Source of the DNA: Psychroserpens damuponensis
GTDB lineage: Bacteria; Bacteroidota; Bacteroidia; Flavobacteriales; Flavobacteriaceae
Direction of reading: 5' to 3'
Assembly: GCF_000826655.1 (NCBI RefSeq)
Contig: NZ_JXJO01000004.1
Span: 1-64,000, forward strand
DNA: 64,000 bases
The first letter of the stretch is position 1, and the number at the start of each line of letters is the position of its first letter. The position numbers and the translations under genes were made by a program. This document shows, piece after piece, positions 58,051 to 64,000 of this stretch. Under the pieces are notes generated by a model, which was not told the origin of the DNA, ran no database searches, and saw only the letters and a list, made by a program, of their open reading frames with translations.

Positions 58051-58656
58051 ATGAGTCTATTTCGTAAAATCTTCGGTTTAAAAAGTACACCTGAAGACAA
58101 CATAAAAAGCGAACAGCGAGGCAAATACATGCCTGAAATCAAGCTACCTGTTGACGAACAATTCACTATTAATTTTAAAGCAAACGGTGGGAAATTCTTG
58201 TATTGTGAAAATATGCAAGAAATACAAAGTTCACTAAAATCTATTTTAGAAGAAAATAAATGGGAAAATGACAAAGTGTTAATGTTTGACTCGCAATTAG
58301 AAAACCTTTTTAACAATTTTAATTTAGATCAAACAAAACGAATATCAGAAAGTTCATTTTTCTTTTCCACATGCGAATACCTAATTTCAGACGATGGCTC
58401 TTTACTTATCTCATCTAATCAAATAGCTGAAAAGAAATTAAAAGAATTACCTGATAACTTTGTCATCTATGCAACGACTAGCCAATTTGTGCAAACCATA
58501 GGCGAAGGACTAAGAGGCATTAAAGGTAAAAACAAAGAAAGAATTCCTACAAATATTACGACTATCAAACATTTTAAAACGATAGAAGACAAAGACTTCC
58601 TTACCTACGGAAGCAGCTCAAAAAACTTATATTTATTGCTTCTAGAAGATCTATAA
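58051..58656 (+). CDS. LUD domain protein (LutC/YkgG-like)
   Basis: A 201-residue protein with the C-terminal LUD fold: FFFSTCEYLISDDGSLLISS, then LPDNFVIYATTSQFVQTIGEGLRGI, and the final LYLLLLEDL. In LutABC systems such proteins take part in lactate oxidation, but no lutA or lutB is present here. The place at the head of a phospholipid operon is a repeated flavobacterial arrangement. Its function there is unknown. The stop touches the cdsA ATG with no gap. Confidence 0.85.
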   Translation: MSLFRKIFGLKSTPEDNIKSEQRGKYMPEIKLPVDEQFTINFKANGGKFLYCENMQEIQSSLKSILEENKWENDKVLMFDSQLENLFNNFNLDQTKRISESSFFFSTCEYLISDDGSLLISSNQIAEKKLKELPDNFVIYATTSQFVQTIGEGLRGIKGKNKERIPTNITTIKHFKTIEDKDFLTYGSSSKNLYLLLLEDL

Positions 58657-59478
58657 ATGAAAGAAACTTTTACAAGAGCTATCTCAGGATTGTTATACGT
58701 TTGCCTTCTAATCGGATCACTATATTGGCAACACACAACTATTGCACTTTTTTTTATTTTTGGAATCATTTGCATGACAGAATTCAAAAAATTGATACAA
58801 TTAAAAAGTATACTACCTTACATTGTTTTATCAATACTATATTTTGGGTTTGCTTATTGGAATAGCATCGTTAATACCTCAACTGGTTTCAATGAAGCCA
58901 TTCAAATACTATTAGTCCTTACCATATTTGTTCAGCTAATACTTATTAAAGATTTATTTTCAGAAAAAAAGATTCCATTATTTATTTCTAAACGTTTTAT
59001 CATTACAACCTTCTATCTCACTAGTGGTTTTGTATTTTTAATAGGTATCGCAAACCTTGAGCAAACGTTTACTCCTCTACTCCTTCTTGGCTCATTTATT
59101 TTAGTTTGGGTCAATGATACTTTTGCCTATTTAGTTGGTAAAAATTTTGGTAAACAAAAACTATTTCCAAGTATCTCACCTAAAAAAACCGTTGAAGGTT
59201 TTCTTGGCGGTCTATTTTTTGCTTGCATTGCAAGTTATTTCATTTGGTATTTTACAGAAACACTTACCTTTACACATTGGCTAATTCTAGGAATTATTGT
59301 AAGTGTATTTGGTACCCTTGGAGATTTAATAGAATCAAAATTTAAACGTCAAGCTAACGTAAAAGACAGTGGTGTAATTATGCCTGGACATGGCGGTTTA
59401 TTAGATCGATTAGATAGTATTATCTTTGCGGCACCATTTATATTTTTATATTTAAGACTCATTACTTATGTTTCATAA
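58657..59478 (+). CDS. cdsA: Phosphatidate cytidylyltransferase
   Basis: Makes CDP-diacylglycerol from phosphatidic acid and CTP in the inner membrane. 273 residues, about seven or eight hydrophobic segments. The signature near the C terminus is intact: GDLIESKFKRQANVKDSG followed by MPGHGGLLDRLDS, with the metal-binding Asp residues. The ATG directly follows the LUD stop, and the gene overlaps psd by 11 bp. Confidence 0.96.
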   Translation: MKETFTRAISGLLYVCLLIGSLYWQHTTIALFFIFGIICMTEFKKLIQLKSILPYIVLSILYFGFAYWNSIVNTSTGFNEAIQILLVLTIFVQLILIKDLFSEKKIPLFISKRFIITTFYLTSGFVFLIGIANLEQTFTPLLLLGSFILVWVNDTFAYLVGKNFGKQKLFPSISPKKTVEGFLGGLFFACIASYFIWYFTETLTFTHWLILGIIVSVFGTLGDLIESKFKRQANVKDSGVIMPGHGGLLDRLDSIIFAAPFIFLYLRLITYVS

Positions 59479-60127
59479 AGAAGGTTATAAAATAATTCTC
59501 ATTACACTAGTCATCGTCATTGGCTCAATACTAATGATTGATCGATTTATCGATATATCATGGTTAAGATTGCTACTCATGATTGGGATGCTATTTTTAT
59601 TAGTATTAATTCTCCAATTTTTTAGAAACCCAAAGCGATTAACGTCCTTAGACCAATATACTGCAGTCTCGCCTGTAGATGGGAAAGTGGTAGTCATAGA
59701 AGAGGTATTTGAGAAAGAAGTGTTCAATGAAAAACGCATTCAAGTCTCTGTATTTATGTCACCCATTAATGTACACGTGACACGCTATCCTATAGGCGGA
59801 AATGTAACATTCTCAAAATATCATCCAGGAAAGTTTCTTGTAGCTTGGCATCCAAAATCTAGTGAAGAAAATGAACGTACAACAGTTGTTGTAGAAAACG
59901 ATCACTTCGGAAAAGTGCTGTATAGACAAATTGCAGGAGCTTTAGCTAAACGTATTGTAAATTATGCTAAAGTAGATGATAAAGCTGTGCAAGGATCAGA
60001 TTCAGGTTTTATAAAGTTTGGGTCTCGAGTAGATGTATTTTTGCCACTAGATGCAGATATTAAAGTAGAATTAAATCAAAAAGTAAAAGGAGGCGAAACT
60101 GTGATTGCCACAAAAAATGACTTCTAA
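59468..60127 (+). CDS. psd: Phosphatidylserine decarboxylase
   Basis: Converts phosphatidylserine to phosphatidylethanolamine. 219 residues, the short type with N-terminal membrane helices (about 8-50). Seen: SPVDGKV, FMSPINVHVTRYPIGG, and the self-cleaving Gly-Ser in FIKFGSRVDVF, where the pyruvoyl group forms. It overlaps cdsA upstream and the ACBP gene downstream by 11 bp each, so all three are probably translationally coupled. Confidence 0.95.
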   Translation: MFHKEGYKIILITLVIVIGSILMIDRFIDISWLRLLLMIGMLFLLVLILQFFRNPKRLTSLDQYTAVSPVDGKVVVIEEVFEKEVFNEKRIQVSVFMSPINVHVTRYPIGGNVTFSKYHPGKFLVAWHPKSSEENERTTVVVENDHFGKVLYRQIAGALAKRIVNYAKVDDKAVQGSDSGFIKFGSRVDVFLPLDADIKVELNQKVKGGETVIATKNDF

Positions 60128-60383
60128 AGAGCTAGACATAGAATTTGAAAAAGCAGTAGAACGCATCAATGCACATACTGATCCCTTTCCCGCAGATATG
60201 CTCTTGCGGTTATATGCCTATTATAAAAAAGCGAGTAACAATTACGAAAGACCTAGCAGTAGAAAACCCATTATCAATGCATTTAAAACAAATGCACTAT
60301 TTCAAATTAAAGATGTTTCCGAAGATGAAGCCAAGCGCATTTATATCGATTTGGTAAACAACTATTTTTTATATAGAAAATAG
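60117..60383 (+). CDS. Acyl-CoA-binding protein
   Basis: An 88-residue ACBP-like protein. The start is the ATG at 60117; a TTG at 60105 is less likely. The helical fold and ligand motif are visible: LDIEFEKAVERINAH, MLLRLYAYYKKASNN (the YxxYKQA-type acyl-CoA site), and the C-terminal DEAKRIYIDLVNNYF. ACBP binds long-chain acyl-CoA esters. The place after psd suggests supply or buffering of acyl-CoA for membrane lipid synthesis. One TTCCGAAG motif encodes VSEDE. Confidence 0.9.
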   Translation: MTSKELDIEFEKAVERINAHTDPFPADMLLRLYAYYKKASNNYERPSSRKPIINAFKTNALFQIKDVSEDEAKRIYIDLVNNYFLYRK

Positions 60384-60408
60384 AATTTGAATATTAAAAG
60401 CTTAATAC

Positions 60409-61569
60409 ATGAAAAAAATCATCGTTTTACTTCTTACACTTTTACCTTTCCATGTCACCAACGCACAATCCTACAATCCGTTTTACGCCAATATTGTAGC
60501 CAATACATCCCAAGAAAATATTCTTAATGATTTAACAGCTTTTGAGAATTTTGGAATCAAAACCGTAGGATCGAATGCGTTAACAAATACCGAAAATTGG
60601 ATCACTGCTCGTTATCAATCGCTAGGTTATACAGATGTGGTTTTACAGCCTTTTACCTATTCCGCAGGAACAAGTAATAATATTATTGTAACCAAAACGG
60701 GAACATTATATCCAAATACTTTTTTAATTATTGATGCCCATTATGATACTATTAATGGACCAGGAACCAACGATAATGGCACAGGTACCGTTCTGCTTTT
60801 AGAACTCGCAAGACTATTAGAAAATGTAGATACCGAATACTCTATTAAATTTATTCACTTTTCTGGAGAAGAAGATGGTTTAATTGGTAGCAACTATTAT
60901 GTGAATAACACGGTGATTCCGCAAAATTTAGATATCAAACTCGTTTTTAATATTGATGAAGTTGGAGGCGTTAATGGTATGACAAATAACAAAGTTGTTT
61001 GTGAGCGTGATTTAACTAATCCGCAATCAAACAACGAAGCTTCAAATGCAGCCACTAATAGCTTAGCAACTTTAATAGAATTATACTCAAATTTAGATAC
61101 CGAAATATCAAATGCTTACGCTTCAGATTATATTCCTTTTGAAAATAATGGTCACATCATCACTGGTTTATACGAGAGCAATGTGTCACCAGTAAATCAT
61201 ACTATAGACGATGATTTAGCTCATATGGATGTTGCTTATGCTTTTGAAGTAATAAAAGGATCACTAGGAGCTGCTCTAGAATTTGCTGTTGCTTTTGAAG
61301 CCTTGAGCCTTGAAGAAGAGGAACACTATAATGAGATGATAAGTATCTCTCCTAATCCTTCAAGTAATTATATCACGATTAAATTTATAAAGCCCTTGCA
61401 ACAAGTCGTTGACTTTAAAATCATTAATACTTTAGGAAAAGAAGTTTATAAGACAACACTTAGTGAGCAAAGTCAAATAATTGATCTAAACAACATGGCC
61501 TCTGCACACTATTTTGCAGTTTTTAAAATTGGCAACAAGCGTTTTGTAAAAACTATTGTGATAGATTAA
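60409..61569 (+). CDS. M28 family peptidase with T9SS type A sorting domain
   Basis: A 386-residue secreted aminopeptidase-like protein. A signal peptide of about 19 residues ends in NAQ. Zinc ligands and catalytic residues are visible: His in IDAHYDTI, Asp in GTNDNGTG, Glu pair in SGEEDGL, Asp in NIDEVGG and His in VNHTIDDDL. The last 75 residues are a T9SS sorting domain (ISPNPSSNYITIKF to KTIVID). It is probably released or surface-attached. It follows the ACBP gene by 25 bp but is likely separate in function. Confidence 0.93.
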   Translation: MKKIIVLLLTLLPFHVTNAQSYNPFYANIVANTSQENILNDLTAFENFGIKTVGSNALTNTENWITARYQSLGYTDVVLQPFTYSAGTSNNIIVTKTGTLYPNTFLIIDAHYDTINGPGTNDNGTGTVLLLELARLLENVDTEYSIKFIHFSGEEDGLIGSNYYVNNTVIPQNLDIKLVFNIDEVGGVNGMTNNKVVCERDLTNPQSNNEASNAATNSLATLIELYSNLDTEISNAYASDYIPFENNGHIITGLYESNVSPVNHTIDDDLAHMDVAYAFEVIKGSLGAALEFAVAFEALSLEEEEHYNEMISISPNPSSNYITIKFIKPLQQVVDFKIINTLGKEVYKTTLSEQSQIIDLNNMASAHYFAVFKIGNKRFVKTIVID

Positions 61570-61599
61570 TAGATTATATATTAATGGTTGTTTTTACAC

Positions 61600-62306
61600 C
61601 TCTTTTTATTTTTTAAAGCTTGTATTTTAATTGATAAAGCAATTACAATAGGCTCAAAAGATTCTGCTAACAAAGCACTATTAGTGTTCTTTAATGATCT
61701 AGATACTCTTGCATTTGAAAAGAATTCCTACGGAAATATCAAACTAAAAAACCTGAGAATAAAAGGTAATAAGTTTTTACTCTATTAAAAGAACATATGA
61801 CTTCTGCTTATAATGTTTCTGTTACAAATTGTGATATCCAAGATTTTAATGAGGTGATAAAAGCTTATCAAGGTTCATTTGGAGATACTATCCCTTTTGA
61901 AAACACAACTGTTAAAAATTGCTCTAATGGTATCGTTCTTGCGGCAAATTTAAGAGGTGATTATAATGCAGAAATGGTAACGATTAACAATTGTGAATTC
62001 TCAAATGTGCAAAGCAATGTCATTCATTTCTTTAGAGATGGCTGCGATGAATCAACAATTAGTGACGTTTTAACTATCACCAACAGTACCTTCACTGATT
62101 GTGGTGAAGACGAAAAAAGTGATATCTTAATTAAAACAAGAGGTATTATAAATGCATATATTGAAAACACTACTTTTAAATATAATCCTGTAGAATTTAT
62201 TGTAATATTATAGGGAGAAAAAAACAATCATCATATTGACAATACACTTATAAATACTGGAAATATCAAAGTTGAAGCGCAACAAAAACTTAAGATATTA
62301 TATTGA
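61600..62306 (+). pseudogene. Remnant of a PL6-type polysaccharide lyase (C-terminal part)
   Basis: Pieces of one beta-helix protein remain in broken frames. The first (about 61612-61770) has ILIDKAITIGSKDSANKALL and NIKLKNLRIKGNK. After a frameshift near 61770 the second (to 62213) has SVTNCDIQDF and VTINNCEFSNV. An in-frame TAG at 62211-62213 breaks the frame where a Trp would be expected (before GEKNNHH); the frame then runs to a natural-looking stop at 62304-62306. This resembles the C-terminal domain of chondroitinase-B/alginate-lyase-like PL6 enzymes. The N-terminal catalytic part is gone. The remaining gap to 62465 holds nothing recognisable. Confidence 0.7.
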
Positions 62307-62465
62307 GAATAATGAGCAACAATAAAGTCCTAATCTCAAAACAATATTGAGCTACTGCAACTTAATAAACCTTCTTAATTAGCCATTTCAGTATATAAAC
62401 TATTTTTGTTTACCTTTTACATTTCAATTAAGCTGGATTTTTATATATACAATAACAATTAAATT

Positions 62466-63344
62466 ATGCTTCATACTATCGAAAACGAACATCTCATTTG
62501 TAACATTACCTCCAATGGTGCAGAGATTAGGTCTTTAAAAAATAAGAGTAGTAATGAGGAATATATTTGGCAAATAGACAACTCCATTTGGGGAAGCAGT
62601 TCTCCTGTATTGTTTCCTGCTATTGGAAAAATAAAAGACGATAAATTACGCTATGATGGTAAAGAATACACAATGCCAAAACATGGAATTATAAGACACA
62701 ACAACGCACTTAGTTTTGAGCAGCAAGGCACTTCTAAGTGTGTTTTTAACCTTACAAACTCTAATGAAACGCTTAAACAATATCCTTTTAAGTTTTCATT
62801 CTCAATTGTATATACCCTTTTTGAGCACCGCTTAATTATGAACTATTTGATTGAAAATAGAGATACGAAGCCAATGTATTTTTCTTGTGGAGGACATACC
62901 GCTTATGCGTGCCCCTTAAATGCCTCTACAAAGTTATCTGACTATGTTATTGAGTTTCCTACTCATCAAGAGCTTAAAGCAAATACATTAGGAGCCTCTG
63001 GATTACTCACACATCACCAACGAGATATAGAAACTATAAATGGTGTACTTCCGCTTTCAAATACGCTATTTAATGAAGACGCATTAATATTTACTAACAT
63101 TGACTATAATTGGGTGAGACTGCGTAAAAAAAATAAGACAAAAGGAATTATTGTTAGCTTTAAAAACTATCCGCACTTAGCATTATGGTCAAAACCAGGT
63201 GCAGATTATGTATGTATCGAACCATGGTTAGGACTTCCTGATTTAGAAAATGAATCACTAGATATCACACAAAAATCAAGCTATAAAAGGATTGATCCAG
63301 GTGTTCAATTTTCGATCGCTATTGAAACAGAAATTGAGTTGTAA
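62466..63344 (+). CDS. Aldose 1-epimerase-like protein
   Basis: A 292-residue protein of the galactose mutarotase fold (LacX-like group). Seen: LICNITSNGAEIRSLKNK, PVLFPAIGKI, KHGIIRHN, SCGGHTAYACP with a conserved His, and the likely catalytic Glu in VCIEPWLGLPD. It probably interconverts sugar anomers, but LacX-like proteins have unclear specificity. There is no signal peptide. It lies beside the PL6 remnant, which hints that the region may once have been used for polysaccharide breakdown. Confidence 0.9.
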   Translation: MLHTIENEHLICNITSNGAEIRSLKNKSSNEEYIWQIDNSIWGSSSPVLFPAIGKIKDDKLRYDGKEYTMPKHGIIRHNNALSFEQQGTSKCVFNLTNSNETLKQYPFKFSFSIVYTLFEHRLIMNYLIENRDTKPMYFSCGGHTAYACPLNASTKLSDYVIEFPTHQELKANTLGASGLLTHHQRDIETINGVLPLSNTLFNEDALIFTNIDYNWVRLRKKNKTKGIIVSFKNYPHLALWSKPGADYVCIEPWLGLPDLENESLDITQKSSYKRIDPGVQFSIAIETEIEL

Positions 63345-63389
63345 TATAAACCCTAAAATGATTTCAGTAAAAAAGTAAGTTTTAAAATA

Positions 63390-64000
63390 CTAATCTCTAA
63401 TCAATGGCAAGGTACTACATCTTAATAATCCTTCTTGTTTAGCAATTTCAGCATAAGGCACTTCTTCAACTGTGAAGCCTTGCGCTCTTAACCAGGTGTT
63501 TAATCTCGTAAAATTTTGTTCAGAAATAACTACCTCTTCTGAAATTGAAAAAACGTTGCTATTCATATTATACATTTCATCTTTCGAGATGATAAAGCAA
63601 TTCTCTTTTCCGAAGAAATTAAGCAACCATTCATACTCTTCTTCTTCTAGAAAACCTTCTTTATGCAAAATCGCTTTGTTTTTGCCTATAGGTTGAAAGC
63701 AACAATCTAAATGCAACGCATTATCTTTTGGATTCACTTGTGATTTACGCAAATTAAAGCTCTTAATTGTTTTATGAGGAAACTGTTTAGCGATATAATC
63801 TACTCCTTCTACATTTGTTCGTGCCACAATATAATTGGCATAATCTGGCTCACGATAAGTGCCAATAAATATATGATCATTCCAAACGAGAACGTCTCCA
63901 CCTTCTATATGAACGTCTTCTGGAGGACGAATCACTTTCTCAGGATGCATTTGCTCTATAATATATTGTATGGCATCTAACTCTTCTTCTCGATCTGGTA
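63390..64000 (-). CDS. Arginine-deiminase/DDAH-fold protein, C-terminal part
   Basis: The frame is open to the right edge, so the N terminus is missing. About 203 residues are visible. Guanidino-enzyme motifs seen: EGGDVLVWNDHIFIG, the catalytic His in LHLDCCFQPIG, and the nucleophile Cys in GLLRCSTLPLIRD. The pattern fits dimethylarginine dimethylaminohydrolase/amidinotransferase relatives common in Bacteroidota. The substrate is uncertain. A CTTCGGAA motif encodes FFGKE. Confidence 0.85.
   Translation of the reverse strand, partial: PDREEELDAIQYIIEQMHPEKVIRPPEDVHIEGGDVLVWNDHIFIGTYREPDYANYIVARTNVEGVDYIAKQFPHKTIKSFNLRKSQVNPKDNALHLDCCFQPIGKNKAILHKEGFLEEEEYEWLLNFFGKENCFIISKDEMYNMNSNVFSISEEVVISEQNFTRLNTWLRAQGFTVEEVPYAEIAKQEGLLRCSTLPLIRD

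Overview
The window is chromosomal DNA of a low-GC member of the Bacteroidota, almost certainly a marine-type Flavobacteriaceae. The evidence is a fused SecDF of about 1000 residues, T9SS C-terminal sorting domains on exported proteins, the flavobacterial -7 promoter motif TAnnTTTG in front of many genes, an ECF sigma/FecR/TonB-receptor trio, and AT-rich codon use. I saw no tRNA, rRNA, CRISPR array, insertion sequence, prophage or recognisable defence island.

Layout. 1-3.9 kb: the 5' part of a giant secreted adhesin-like protein (CUB-like, PKD, P-domain and Ig-like repeats), cut by the left edge, with a small exported protein upstream of it. 4-8.1 kb: folE, cysS, yidD, lgt and a DUF192 lipoprotein. 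8.3-8.6 kb: four tandem 75-bp repeats. 8.65-13.4 kb: secDF followed by two exported proteins, one of them a lipoprotein clearly homologous to the periplasmic P1 domain of SecD. 13.5-23.9 kb: mdh, a DUF6588 protein, gyrB, asnB, a DUF2911 protein, queE, a HerA-like ATPase and a lipoprotein. 24-30.6 kb: a YitT-type membrane protein, a cupin, an alpha/beta hydrolase, an RluF-type pseudouridine synthase, a VOC protein, a YwaF-like membrane protein, folD and ffh. 30.6-36.3 kb: a candidate small RNA, then sigma factor, FecR, TonB receptor, DinB-like protein and LpxR-like protein. 36.4-43.3 kb: a 2302-residue T9SS-secreted beta-helix protein made of 13 modules with a recent internal duplication. 43.5-53.5 kb: argS, a GH53 lipoprotein, a TPR-histidine kinase, a CpeT-like lipoprotein, a CtlX-like hydrolase, an M14 peptidase and a Nudix hydrolase. 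53.7-60.4 kb: pyrE, an SRPBCC protein, birA, rsfS, ftsH, then a tight LUD-cdsA-psd-ACBP operon. 60.4-64 kb: an M28 peptidase with sorting domain, a decayed polysaccharide-lyase gene, an aldose-epimerase-like protein and the end of an arginine-deiminase-fold gene cut by the right edge.

How the parts relate. Much of the window is envelope biogenesis: Sec export (secDF, ffh, yidD), lipoprotein maturation (lgt), phospholipid synthesis (cdsA, psd, an acyl-CoA-binding protein), membrane proteolysis (ftsH) and T9SS cargo. The rest is housekeeping (cysS, argS, gyrB, pyrE, mdh, folE, folD, birA, rsfS).

The observations most worth a second look are: (1) a near-palindromic 8-mer, TTCCGAAG, present about 30 times on both strands, in genes and between them; (2) the SecD-P1-like lipoprotein beside secDF, with a possible second relative; (3) a promoter-terminator pair upstream of ffh that could make a small RNA of about 155 nt; (4) promoter -7 boxes placed only 3-6 nt before start codons, suggesting leaderless mRNAs; (5) helically phased CTTAAA repeats upstream of gyrB.
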